Shown: positions 45,723 to 56,757, counted from the first letter of the stretch. The stretch: DNA of 64,000 nucleotides from Tethya wilhelma (GCA_964030475.1 CAXIPT010000001.1:27095015-27159014); one strand, 5' to 3'. The notes: generated by a model from the sequence alone, not told the origin. Numbers and translations: made by a program.

Positions 45723-47131
45723 ATGGCATTATCCAAGCCAAACTTTGAGAGTGCGTTGAAACAAGCACAAATTACCCTAACTGAAGTAATGAGCCCAGAA
45801 CTGTTTGAAATTGTCACTGCAAATGCTGATGCTATTGGTGTGTCTCCAGAGTTCATTCTTTATCCTCTGCTTACTGCAACAGCTTCTTTGATGGGAACTA
45901 ATGCAAGCATTAAAATCAACCCAGAATGGAGTGAACCTAGTATTCTTTGGTTCATAATTGCAGCAAAGAAAGGAGAGAAAAAGACAGCTGCTCTGAAACG
46001 AGTTCGTGCACCAATAGAGAGTTTAGAGGATGAAATGAAGCGACAATGGTCACAAGAGCCAACACAAACACGATCATCTAACCCACCTCAACTTGTGATA
46101 GACTACTTCAGCTTTGAAGAGCTTCACTCTGTAATGAGCCACAACCGAGGTCAAGTACTTGGAATGTTTGATGAGATGAGTTCGTTCTATGGGCAGTTGG
46201 ATCTATTCAAGCACTCGTCATCAACCATCAACAGAAAGACGTTACAACATTTCAATGGTGGAATGTCATGGGGTTGAAATTTCCGTAACTACTCTGGAAA
46301 CATTCCAAAGATGGCATTCAACATTACAGGCTTCATCCAGCCAAGCTTTGTCTTTGAAATTCTACATGTAAACGATCGTGATGGTCTAAACGATAGGCAG
46401 TTGTTCGATTTCCCACATGAAAGAGATTTATTTCTTGACGAGCTGAAGGTTCCAATGGATCTTCTCAGTTATTATGGACGAACATCTAAGTCCAGTTAGC
46501 TATTCATTCAGTGAGGAGGGATATGCATCATTCAGAAAAGTTCGTGACGAATTGGTTGTTGACAAACAGAGCAACTGATGAAAATGTACAAGGTATTCTT
46601 GCAAAGTCTCGTGGATTCTGTGCACGATTGGCAATGGTCCTCCACTACTTGGAGTTTGCAATTACTGTAGTAAGCGGCACTGGTCAATTCAAAAATGAAA
46701 TTCAAGAAGAAATAGTGAACTCATCCAGCACTATGATGAAGCATTTCATCTACTAAAAGTTGATAATGCTTAGAATGGACAACAGCTGCAATCGTGACAA
46801 ATTATCTCATAGAATCTGTCGGCTTCTCACAATGTCATCTCGAGATGGCAAAGGAGAGATAACATCATCCGAAATTTCTCAAAAACACATCAGTGAACGC
46901 ATCGGAGGAAGCTATCCTGTCAAGAAGACTGTTGAATTGATGAAAAGTGCCGAGGAATTGGGCTATGGAGAAGTTCAAAAGGCTACTACGCCAAACAAGA
47001 GACAGTATACTAAATTTCGAAAGAGAAAGTACAACGATTTAGATGAACATAGCGTACATCTACTAAAACGGGCTAAAATAACAAAAGACATGTACAACAT
47101 GGCCTTTCGTTTTCCTCTACTGAGCATATAA
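45723..47131 (+). pseudogene. DUF3987-like protein gene, disrupted
   Basis: The first frame (45723-46277) reads VMSPELFEIVTANADAIGVS, FILYPLLTATASLMG, then a P-loop-like WFIIAAKKGEKKTAALKRV, DYFSFEELHSVM, MFDEMSSFYGQLDLFKHSSS, INRKTLQHFNGGMSWG. A TGA stands where Arg is expected (CGA to TGA). The text resumes as MAFNITGFIQPSFVFEIL, GLNDRQLFDFPHERDLFLDE, SYSFSEEGYASFRKVRDELV, ARLAMVLHYLEFAI, and ends in a basic helix-rich tail EISQKHISERIGGSYPVKKT, KFRKRKYNDLDEHSV. Order and motifs match DUF3987 proteins of unknown function, which usually have a cleaner P-loop. At least two frameshifts. Probably part of a mobile element, since both copies lie among repeats; that is inference. Confidence 0.65.
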
Positions 47132-47159
47132 ATCATATACACATGCCAGTACACTGAAC

Positions 47160-48233
47160 ATATTATATTTTATAGCTTGCTGAAGGGTCTCAATTTTGTG
47201 CAGTCAAAGAGTGATCCCTGCATCTATGTGGCAACAGGTAGCAAGATGATTGTGGGTGTTTATGTAAATGATATCATCATTGCTGGTGATAGCAAGGAGA
47301 AGGTGGCAGCTTTCAAGAGGGCTCTGAGTGAAAGGTTCAACATAAAGGATCTTGGAAAGTTGCATTATTTTTTGGGAATCAAGATTGTTCAGGATGAAGT
47401 TACGGGAGATGTGTGGATAGGTCAACCAGCCTATGTTGAGAGAGTATTGGAGAAGTTTGGGATGAGTTAGGCTAAGCCAGTGGCTACACCTATTGATGCA
47501 AGCACGAAGCTGGTGAAGGCAGAAATTGGAGAAGAAAAGGTTGAGCAGAGCATGTACCAATCAGCAGTTGGTAGCTTATTGTATTTGTCTACTGGAACAA
47601 GACCGGATATAACCTTTGCGGTGAGTAGTGTAGCGAAATTTTTATCAGATCCTACTAAACGTCACTGGATTGCTGTTAAGCGAATTCTGAGGTACCTGAA
47701 AGGTACATTTGAGCTTGGTCTGCTGTATACTTGAGGTGATGAAGAAGTTTGTTTTGGATTTTCGGATTCAGACTAGGCTGGTGATCTCGACGACAGAAAA
47801 TCTACTTCTGGGTATGTCTTCAAGTTGAGTGGTAGTTAGCGAAGCAAGAATCAGACCTTGGAGGCATTGTCCACGGCTGAAGCTGAGTATATTGCACTCT
47901 CATCTGCTGTACAGGAAGCAGTCAGCTTACTACGGAACTGGATGGTGGAAACCAAACAATTAAGCGAGCTACTGTGATCTGTGAGGACAACCAGTCAGCC
48001 ATCTCTCTGGCAAAGAACCCCCAATTCCACGGCAGAGCCAAGCATATAAATATCAGACACCACTTTGTTCGTGAGTGTGTAGCTGATGGAACTATCGAGC
48101 TAAAGTATTGCTGTACAGAGGATATGGTGGCAGATATGCTAACGAAGGGACTGAGCCGAGACCATCTTAAAAAACTGAGAAAGATGGCAGGTGTAACTCT
48201 CTATTCCAGTCTATTTTACACAGAAGTGAGGAG
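47160..48233 (+). pseudogene. Ty1/copia pol fragment (RT end, RNase H)
   Basis: Opens mid-RT with LNFVQSKSDPCIYVATGS and VGVYVNDIIIAG, where the catalytic YVDD is YVND. Then KDLGKLHYFLGIKIVQDEVT, MYQSAVGSLLYLSTGTRPDI, HWIAVKRILRYLKGT. RNase H: SGYVFKLSGS, TLEALSTAEAEYIALSSAVQ, ICEDNQSAISLAKNPQFHGR, HINIRHHFVRE, ADMLTKGLSRDHLKKLR. Stops at 47468 and 47732 and a frame change near 47960. Everything upstream of RT palm is missing. Confidence 0.9.
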
Positions 48234-48418
48234 TGTTGTAGATGTGTACACTTACTGGGCAAAATGTAGTATAGTTGGACTTTGGACTCTTATACAGTAG
48301 TAATTAGTAATTTTTGTGGTTTAATTTTTAGGCTAGGCTTCTAGAATGTTCTAACTATGTGCTTTTGTGTGTTTTTTGTGCTCTTGTGTTGTGTTGATTT
48401 TTTGGCCTCTGGAGATAT
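48234..48418 (+). repeat. Copia 3' LTR fragment
   Basis: TGTTGTAGATGTGTACAC begins right after the purine-rich GAAGTGAGGAG (48223-48233), as an LTR follows a polypurine tract. Cut at 48418 by an HF copy. Confidence 0.6.
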
Positions 48419-49390
48419 TCCTAGTACGGTAGTACTGGGTACATAGGAATGGCACGGATGGCAATACAAATATTCACACGAATAACTCTGCAAAAACTGA
48501 GCGCTTGGCCTTAAAAGGCTTCTTAAGCTATTACTCTTTCTAATGAGCCTAAAAACATGGCCTAAAACCATCGCTAAAGGACCAAACTAACAAACCTCCA
48601 ATTTTCTCCATCTTCTTCTTCTTCTTCTATGTTGGCAAGAGTTTTCTCAGAGACCGCTCGCTTTCAGAAGCTGATTCTTGAATGAATAAACTTGGTTTCT
48701 TTGTCTTCAATTGCTTTTGCTATCTGTTTTTTTGTGTCTCTCATTGAGTCGCTAGATACAAAGCGAAAAGCGCCTTCTCCATATGGCCATTAATGACCCT
48801 TTCCACATTCAAGTGGGCGTTATTTGGAATCTATTGCAAGCATGCAATGCTGTCTGGTATCTGCAGTTCTGTCCTATCCTCTCGTTCTCTGTGTTCAGTA
48901 CTTCAGTAGGGAAGTTATCTTTAGCAAACAAGACACACGTGACATAAATCACATTTTCAGCTTGGGATTGAAGAGTTTCAGCTGTCTGCAAGGCACTCAG
49001 GCAGCATGGGCAGTGATGTCTGTGACTCAGCCTCGGTGGTAGTGTACCTGTACTGAGAGCTGTTGGCAAGTTCTCTCAGGCTAAAGACTAAATTCCACTG
49101 ATATTATACACAATTATTCGAAAAAAATAGAACAAACAATTACAAAAAACATTAGAAATGTAGCGAAAACATAGGAATGGCCAAATTGTAAAAAAGTGAG
49201 CAAACAAGATAGGAATGGTTGTGAGATTGAGCAAGTTCATTCCTGTGTCTACAATGTCATTGAGCTCAGTAAGGATAGGTGACACAGTGAAATGAACTCG
49301 CTCAATCTCACAACCATTCCTATCTTGTTTGCTCACTTTATTATGATTTACCTTTGTTTTCGTAACATTTCTAATGTTTTTTGTACTTGT
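48419..49390 (-). mobile_element. HF element, full-length type 2 copy (972 bp)
   Basis: Hairpin CCTAGTACGGTAGTACTGGG, body with (CTT)n at 48612, ATTTGGAAT, type 2 module, type 2 foldback (about 49132-49390) ending ACTTGT. Flanks GGAGATAT and ATTATTTG show no duplication. Confidence 0.85.
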
Positions 49391-49440
49391 ATTATTTGAA
49401 GTATAAGTAAACAGTTCAAAGTTTTAGCAGTGTTTCAACA

Positions 49441-50640
49441 CTTCTTTCCCCACTGATTCTACCAAGCCCATTCTCTTGGCTGTGGTTTCCCTAGATAGAA
49501 CATAGTGACAGTGGGAATCCCTTTAATCCATTCATGCGTATCATTAATTAGATGACGAGGCATTTGACTACCTTAAGAGAGTCATAGTTACTCTTGCTGT
49601 TTACCCGCACTTGGTTGAATTTCTTCACTTTGACGTTCAGAGCACTGGGCAGAAATCACATTACGTCAACACCATTGACCAGCCATCGCAATGCTTTGTT
49701 TTAATTAATCAGTCGGATTCCCCTTGTCTGTTCCAGTTCTAAGTTGCCTGCCGAGAGGCACCCGAAGGCACCAAGCTGTCGACATCCACGGACAATTGGT
49801 CCACAGTCCGGCTTCGGCCCCGAAGAGTTTCCGACAGCCCACTTCGCGACCGTCCGCTTTCGACCACAGCCTGACAGACCCAGCCCTTAAAGCCAATCCT
49901 TTTCCCAATGTTAGGGATCTATTTTGCTGTCTTCCCTTACCAACATTGTACTAGAGGCCCTCACCTTAGAGACCTGATGCGGTTATTGGTACGACTGGGC
50001 GCGAGAATCAACCACTCCCTCAGATTTTCACAGGCCATCATGAGTGCACCGGACACCACCACAAGTGTGGTGCTTTACCGGACATTCAACCCTATCTTCA
50101 GACAATCTGATTCCAGGGTGCCAGTCCATTAAGAAGAATAGAGAACTCTTCCCAGGGCTCCTGCTGATGTCTCCGAGTTTGCTTGCGTTGCCGGTAACAG
50201 CCAAAGGCCTATCTGCATCCCGGTTCAGGAATGTTAACCCGATTCCGTTTTGAGGAATGGCGCAGACACCGAAGCGATTGCGCCTTGTAGAAGGACCTCT
50301 CCCTTCTATGTCCAACTGCTGTTCACATGGAACCCTTCTCCACTTCAGTGTTCAAAACTCTGGTTAGAATATTTGCTACTACCATTAAGATCTGCACCAG
50401 TAGCGGCTTCACCCAGGCTCGTGCCAAAGGCTGCACGGCCACCACTGCGCCCTCCTACACGTCAGGTCCAGCCACTCGACCTGACGGCCATGTATGGGTA
50501 CGACGCTTCAGCGCCATCCATTTTCAGGGCTAGTTGATTTGGCAGGTGAGTTGTTAACACTCCTTAGCGGATTCCGACTTCCATGGCCACCGCCCTGCTG
50601 TCTAGATCAACCAACACCTTTCATGGTATCTGGTGAGCAT
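49441..50640 (-). pseudogene. 28S rRNA gene fragment
   Basis: The minus strand reads from ACCATGAAAGGTGTTGGTTG and GTGGCCATGGAAGTCGGAAT through CTAGCCCTGAAAATGGATGG and GGATTGGCTTTAAGGGCTGG to GAGTAACTATGACTCTCTTA, AAATGCCTCGTCATCTAATT and AATCAGTGGGGAAAGAAG. These are universal 28S blocks in correct order, covering the middle of the gene. Many transitions at invariant positions (GGTAGTCAAATG for GGTAGCCAAATG, AGTGGGG for AGCGGGG) show it is not under constraint. The R2-type target (CTCTTAAGGTAG) is intact. Both ends are abrupt. Confidence 0.9.
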
Positions 50641-52461
50641 GATTCGAGCTTAGTTATTGGCATGTGATACACTATGGTTACTTGGTAAAAATCATCTGAT
50701 AAGCCGATATCATTGCTTGATTGAGATACATAATGTTTAAGCCGATAGCTGATAATAAACAAAATCATCTGATAAGCCCATAGCTAATAATGTTTGTGTA
50801 GTTAAGACTGTAGTCTTCTGCATGTATAGGAGTCTCAATGTATCTTGCAATCTTGAGGAGTTCTTGGAATTATTCGGTAATAACAGATTTAGTCACCAAC
50901 TGTAATCACTATCTTATTTGCCAACTCACCATGTGTTTACTTCTGGTCCATGGTATACTCTCATCTTTGATCTCGTGAGGCTTCTGCTGAACTTTCTGCA
51001 ATTAACATGGTATCTATGCAACTTTGCATACAAGTTTGACCTGTCTTACCAGCAGCTTGACATAATTATGTCTTCTGATGATCCTCACAGTGCCACAAAT
51101 TGCCCCCGTTTGCATGTTCTTTATCAAGGTAATCACCTCATATGGTTCAAAGAGGTCCATTCTCTCCAGATGGGATTTGAGCTTCGATATTAGTCCTAGA
51201 TCCCCAATCACTATCGGGAAGACTTTGACCCTATATTCCAATGAAAATTGGAGCTCTACGTCATATTTCATTACAACATATTCTGCTGCATCCAATAGAC
51301 TAGTCGAGCCTCTTTCTGCCAGCTTCATCTGCAGCTTCATGGCTCCTTGGACTTCCAAGTCTTTTGAGTTGAGTAGATACATTGTAGCCGACAATGCCTC
51401 TCTTTCCCACATGTGTTCTAGGCCCAGTAACCCACATCCATCCTCTCTTTTAGGCAAGTAAAGGTGGTTAATTGAACTGTTGGCATGGTTGGTGTGCCTT
51501 GTTCTGGGTCATGATTCGCCTTGTTTTCTGGTCCATTCTTCTCATATTCCGCTTCGACCATTTAACGACTCCAAAGAAATATCTCATCACACCTGAAGCC
51601 CATGAGTTGCTAGCATTGACCATGTGTTTTGAGCTTAGCCCAGAGGACCATGTCCGTCTGACCCTATTGAAGTACTCAGTTCTGACCTTGTTCTTTGTAC
51701 GTGTAGGGCAATTCCTAGTTACTTGTATGTTTCACCATACTTTACCTCCTCAATTACGCTGCCTGTTGGCAAGGTCAGGTTTCCCTTTAGGGAAAGTTTC
51801 CCTGCTTCTAAGTGGGCCATTGAGCACTTCCTCAAGTCCCTTAATTGTCTCATACGTCTCATACGAGCTAATCATCACCACCACAAGAAGAGACTGGGTT
51901 GGACGGTCGACTTCCATGGCCTCTTCTACCTCACTCACTTCAGCATCTCCAGACGCAATCTACTTCCTTCCTGACTCAGCTTAGTTTAGCCACTAGGGCT
52001 GCACTAGTTGAGGGAATTGTGGGGTGGTTCAGGTTCCAATACTCTTGCAGCCTTGCATGATACCCTCTTTGTGCAGGTTCTGCCTCTTCGGCCAGTTCCA
52101 GCAATGACTCAACCAGGGGCTGGGTCTATGTTATTTGGCATTTAAGGTAAAGCACTAGCACCAATTCCCGCTCAGCATCCTCCTGCATATTCTCCTGGTC
52201 CATGACCTTTTGTTTTCGGAGGTGGAGGAATGGAGAATTATCTTCCAATAACTCTATAGATTGAACGTATGCTTTTCAATATTTTCGCTCAATTGTGGCC
52301 CAGTACTGGATATGTATTAGTTTCCACTGTGGACCGGCACTTTTGGTCGAACTATTTGATGATAAATCTTTTTCTTGACACTTGAAAGTTTAGACACTCA
52401 CTTGAATAGCTCAATCCAAAACTGCTCTCAAGGTCGGACAACATTCCCCGGCACAACTTTA
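50641..52461 (-). pseudogene. R4/Dong-like non-LTR retrotransposon fragment
   Basis: Reading down: EYWNLNHPTIPSTSAALVAK near 52030, then RT palm and thumb remnants (LEAGKLSLKGNLTLPTGSVI, EEVKYGETYK near 51740). Then YFNRVRRTWSSGLSSKHMVN, SNSWASGVMRYFFGVVKWSK, MDQKTRRIMTQNKAHQP (51690-51490) and 51457-51014 PKREDGCGLLGLEHMWEREA, SATMYLLNSKDLEVQGAMKL. This succession (YKYLG, RVR, A-N-WA-GV-RY, LDRKTR, LPR-GG-GL-LE) is the post-RT region of R4/Dong-clade LINEs. The YxDD box was not found. No poly(A) or target duplication resolved. It lies exactly between an 18S and a 28S fragment. Confidence 0.65.
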
Positions 52462-53201
52462 CTTCCTCTAAATGATCAAGTTTGATCGACTTTTCAATAT
52501 CCACCGTGTCCATTGCTGGACTCGGTGGCACCAATCCGAAGATCTCACTAAACAATTCAATCGGTAGTAGCAACAGGCGGTGTGTATAAAGGGCAGGGAC
52601 GTAATCAACGCAAACTGCTGACTTGCACTTACTCGTTGATGATAAATAATTTCAATAATCAATCTCCAGCACGACAAAGGTTCACAAGATTCCCCACATG
52701 TATTGGCATAGGACATGCTCGCTGACTTTGTCAGTGTAGCACGCATGCGGCCCAGAACATCTAATGGCATCACAGACCTGTTATTGCATCAAACTTCCTC
52801 TGGTTTCGGAGCCAGTTGTCCCTCTAAGAAATCGGCCACCATTTGGGAATGGCGTGACTAGTTAGCAGGTAAAGGTCTCGTTCGTTAACGGAATTAACCA
52901 GACAAATCACTCCACCAACTAAGAACGGCCATGCACCACCACCAATAGAATCAAGAAAGAGCTCTCAATCTGTCAGTCCTTACTATGTGTGGACCTGGTG
53001 AGTTTCCCCGTGTTGAGTCAAAATAAGCCGCAGGCTCCACTCCTGGTAGTGCCCTTCCGTGAAGTTTCAGAGACTTTGATTTCTCATAAGGTGCTGATGG
53101 AGTCAAACATTAACATCCACTGATCCCTAGTCGGCATAGTTTATGGTTAGGACTACGACGGTATCAGATCGTCTTCGAACCCCTAACTTTCATTCTTGAT
53201 T

Positions 53202-53252
<51 letters not shown>

Positions 53253-53634
53253 TGAGAATTTCACCTCTGACAATTAAATACAAATGCTCCAAACTGTCCA
53301 CTTCGATCCTAGAAACCAACAAAATAGGACTGAGGTCCTCTTCCATTGTTCCATGATAATGTATTCCAAAGAAAGCCTGCCTTGAACACTCTAATTTTTT
53401 CAAAGAAAATGTCCTGAACTACCTGACCACTACAACAAAGAGCAGTCGGGGCTTTCGTAAGTAAGAGCAGCTGACCAGTACACGCCTTGTGGCAGACCAG
53501 CCAGGCTGCCCTGAAATCCAACTACGAGCTTTTTTACTGCAATTGGTGCTGGAATTACCATGCCTTCTGGCACCAGACTTGCCCTCCAATTGTTCCTTGT
53601 TAAGGGGTCTAGATGCCAGACTAGAATAGGCCAG
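52462..53634 (-). pseudogene. 18S rRNA gene, 3' two-thirds
   Basis: The minus strand, from 53634: CAATTGGAGGGCAAGTCTGG, GGTAATTCCAGC, AGCTCGTAGTTGGATTTC, CACGGAAGGGCACTACCAGG, GTGGAGCCTGCGGCTTATTT, GGTGGTGCATGGCCGTTCTT, TTTGTCTGGTTAATTCCGTT, CTATTGAATTG-like ACCGATTGAATTGTTTAGTG, ending GAGGAAGTAAAG. The terminal AAGTCGTAACAAGGTTTCCG and everything through the ITS are missing. Small deletions, such as the missing block after GGTAATTCCAGC, mark it as a pseudogene. Confidence 0.9.
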
Positions 53635-54930
53635 TGTCATAGGATATTCACTCAGGGTAAAATCTCCTCCCCCGGAGGATCCGGTCTAAGGATATTTCCT
53701 CCCCCCTGGAGATTTAGCCCTAAGACTAGGACTCCTCCCATAGGACTGGCGCTCCGTGTGCCTTTACTGCCTTGAACTTGATGATTGTGAAGAAAAAATG
53801 ATAAATAGAATAGTATGTTGTAGTAATGCTAGGTCTAGGGTTAGGGCTAGGGCTAGGACTAGGGGTAGAGCTACCATTCCCCGATTCGTTCCTCAATCAG
53901 TCATGCATAGCGATAAAATAGAAAGTTATTATATTCGACTGTCCAGCCATATGTTTGTGTCTGACCATTGGTTCATAGTCGTATACAATCTGACATTCAT
54001 CCATAGCCTTTTTAGTACCTCATGGTCATCAACAATAGTATAAACTCTTCTCAGGTTGGTTAAGGATTGCCAAGCGCTTCCAGCTCATTATAGTGCGCGC
54101 GGCGCCTGTTGCATGTATTTAGCTTGTAATGGTACAAGCAAAGCTACAATGAATATCATTAATAATTTGTAGATAAAGATCGTCAGTACTAAACGCAGTA
54201 TTAGGTGGGTGTGGCGCTAGAACTTAGCCTCATGGCGAGTTGAGAAAGAAACCTCTTGTGCATAACGGATTTTCCGGTACAGAAAGACACTAGCGCAGAG
54301 AGTCAAACAAAAGCTTAAAGTGATGCTAGAAGACTATACTAAAAGGTTCTCGCTGATTTTTCTGAAAATTCTAGACCAAAGCGCGATGATGAACAGCAAT
54401 GTTATGGTAAGTATAATAAATTCACTCTAAAATTCATTATTTCTTTCAGTAATTTAGCGCTGCTGTTGCATTGCAACAAAAACCAGCGAGGGATGTTTAG
54501 TTCAGACCATTAGCTAACTAGCAAGCACTATGCCAAACCCTGAGCTAGGCTTCTTCTGTACCGGATTTTTAATTTTGCGTCTATGAATATCAATCAGCTA
54601 ACCGTAATTTTATTCATGATAATGGTTACCATGGCAACTAATTGTGAATCCCTATAAAGTACATAGATCAAAGAATCCTAAACTACTATTGAAATAAGCT
54701 CTAAGTGAAGCACTGACTGTATATCAGTCATCTAATTCACAGCTTTTTCAATTGCTTGATTTTCCAGCTAAGGCCTGATTGTCCTTAACTGACTGAGTTG
54801 TTGTTTGGGGGGAGCTTGTATCCTAAGGGGGGAGATTCCATCCTAGGAAATTAACTCCGGGGGGAGAAAGTACCCTTAGGAGAAATCTTCCCCGGAGAAA
54901 ATTTTCGGGGGGAGCTCTGGTCCTGTGACA
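53635..54930. mobile_element. G-rich TIR element interrupting 18S
   Basis: TGTCATAGGATA and TATC..TCCTGTGACA-type ends (53635, 54930), with subterminal CTCCCCCC/GGGGGGAG hairpins (53670-53740, 54807-54915). The 18S text stops at both borders. Hosts a CTCAG-family element. No transposase seen; no clear duplication. Confidence 0.6.
54050..54797. mobile_element. CTCAG-family TIR element (J type), 2-bp duplication TT
   Basis: CTCAGGTTGGTTAAGGAT and TGTCCTTAACTGACTGAG ends flanked by TT (54048-54049, 54798-54799), 748 bp. Complete version of the copy split between 39757-40033 and 44771-45240. Confidence 0.8.
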
Positions 54931-55357
54931 CCCGCATTGTTATTTATTGTCACTACCTCCCCGAGTCGGGATTGTGTAATTTGTGCACCTGCTGCCTTCC
55001 TTAGAAGTGGTAGCCGTTTCTCAGGCTCCATCCCTGGAATCGATCCCTAATTCTCCGTCACCCACTGTACCATCAAAAGTTGATATGGCAGAAAATTGAA
55101 TGAAGCACTGACAGCACGGCCATATGATTCGCGCTGGTTTTGGATCTAATAAATACATCCCTTCCAGAAGTCGGGACTTTGTGCATGTATTAGCTCTAGA
55201 ATTGTCATGGATATCCAAGTGGTGAGGAACCATCAAATAAACTATAACTGAGTTAATGAGCCATTCAAAGTTTCACAGTATGGAAGCATTTATACGTAGA
55301 CATGCATGGCTTAGTCTTTGAGACAAGCATATGACTACTGGCAGGATCAACCAGGTA
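54931..55357 (-). pseudogene. 18S rRNA gene, 5' end
   Basis: Begins TACCTGGTTGATCCTGCCAG at 55357, continues CATATGCTTGTCTCAAAGAC, TATAGTTTATTTGATGGTTC, AATTCTAGAGCTAATACATG, CAGGTGCACAAATTACACAA and AATAACAATGCGGG. It is well preserved, more so than the 3' part. Confidence 0.92.
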
Positions 55358-55880
55358 ACTAACTATCTGGGGGCTCGAGACACAGCTCAAGACCACCAAC
55401 CTCCGCACAACATGCAGAAGCCCACACTCTTTTCTGAGAGCAGTAGAACATACTACAAATTGCAAACCCTCACAGACAAACACCTACTGCGTACAAAGGT
55501 GGAGACCAGAAGGCACACAGGTGCTACCCACAATGCAGTCGATTGAAACAAATCAACACAAGTGTAATACCTCAACAGAAAACAGTGCAACCCAGAAGAA
55601 AGCTCTGTTCGGGAAATAGGGCACTGGGGAAACCACACAAGTGCTCCACAAAGCCATACAAACTCACCCGACAAGCTGTCGAGGCAGCAGCCGGGCTGCA
55701 CACATCCCAAGACGCTAGCTCACTTGCGCCCAAGCGGCACGCTTGTCAGAAGATCGTCTATAATCATCTCGGGTGTTTCAATTCAATACGTGTACGGAAA
55801 TCTAGTCACCCACGTAGAAAAATTGAACCCTGCCTAGCAATGTGGAATGCATTATCCTGGCAATGGAAGCGTTCACTATT
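55358..55880 (-). other. Probable 5' external transcribed spacer of rDNA
   Basis: Directly upstream of the 18S start, with higher GC than surrounding DNA and no ORF or repeat signature. Identity inferred from position. Confidence 0.5.
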
Positions 55881-55906
55881 CACGTGTATACTGTGAATAC
55901 TGTTAA

Positions 55907-56070
55907 ATACACGTGGCAAGAAGAGCGTTCTTTGACGAGTATTTTCGTGGTTGTCTGCTCGTTCTAATACCTTCCAAAGCAGAGTTACAGGGCCAAAGGT
56001 TACCATATGCGAAAAAAGAATATAGATATTTCGATGCTCATTGCCATGAAAGTGAACTTCTTCAGCCCTG
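55907..56070 (+). CDS. Possible exon of a TatD-like metal hydrolase
   Basis: A 164-base open stretch reads ARRAFFDEYFRGCLLVLIPS, then KKEYRYFDAHCHESELLQP, and ends TG-GTAAGTC, a consensus donor. FDAHCH matches the HxH metal-binding motif near the start of TatD-family nucleases. An acceptor is possible at GGCAAG (55920). No partner exon was found downstream. Confidence 0.35.
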
Positions 56071-56250
56071 GTAAGTCAAAGGTTATAAAAATATACACAT
56101 TAAACTATCTATTTTGGTATGACTGAAGTCGGCACTTATTTTTTGTGGGACTAAAATGTGCTTTACAGAACAACTTTTTTTGGTAAAATTATCAATGGTT
56201 GGGAAGGAGGGATGAAGCATGGATGGTGTGTAAGGGTGCCTTGAACTGTC
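56071..56250. other. No gene seen
   Basis: Short AT-rich spacer. Confidence 0.4.
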
Positions 56251-56644
56251 TCATTGTTCTGGCATTGTATTCTTTCTCCTTTTCACAACTGGTGCAAGTG
56301 ATCTGTGCTCAGGGTCAACTTGAAGGTGGTGCTCCTTGATGACTGCCATTAGTCGATCAACCTTGTTAGGCATGTTGAGGTATGATCTTTCTATATTATT
56401 GATAGAAGTGTGGATGCTTTCAGCACCTTGCTCGCCCATAAGCCCTAGCCCAACACCCCATTTTTCTATCCAGTCTGCTAGAGTAAGCGATCAATGCTCA
56501 GACACCATTAATTATCGGACACTATTCTGACTTACCTGTGGGTGTTGCTGCTTCGAGACTGTTACTATTAGACTGCTCGTGAAAATCTACTCCAGGTTGT
56601 GCAAACATCCAGCCCCACCCCCTATCTGCAACGCTTTCTGGCAT
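56251..56644 (-). CDS. Two-exon TE-derived protein with GEQGAESIH motif
   Basis: Exon 1 (56644-56536) starts MPESVADRGWGW, reads MFAQPGVDFHEQSNSN and EAATPTG, and ends at GTAAGT. Exon 2 (56477-56251) follows CTCTAG and reads ADWIEKWGVGLGLMGEQGAE, INNIERSYLNMPNKVDRLMA, then a basic tail KRRKNTMPEQ and stop. 112 codons, intact. Exon 1 is the same as the first exon of the P-type transposase at 20573-20681, so this is probably an internally deleted relative. GLMGEQGAESIH is a motif I know from uncharacterised metazoan TE proteins; function unknown. Confidence 0.6.
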
Positions 56645-56757
56645 GATTAAAAGGTGTGTCTGAAATAATCAATAGTCGGCCCAAAAAATCACATCACGGA
56701 CGGCAGCTCAAAACAACCTAGAAACTTGTGGTAGAGCTACCCAATCTGGAGATCAGA

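Noticed and set aside
49705..50537. Several 68-95 codon ORFs on both strands
   Set aside because: They lie in 28S rRNA sequence, where GC-rich structured DNA leaves chance open frames.
51472..51984. 170-codon ORF on the + strand
   Set aside because: Antisense to the LINE remnant, with no family signature; the minus strand carries the recognisable LINE blocks.
52352..53775. ORFs of 66-101 codons
   Set aside because: Chance frames inside the 18S fragment.
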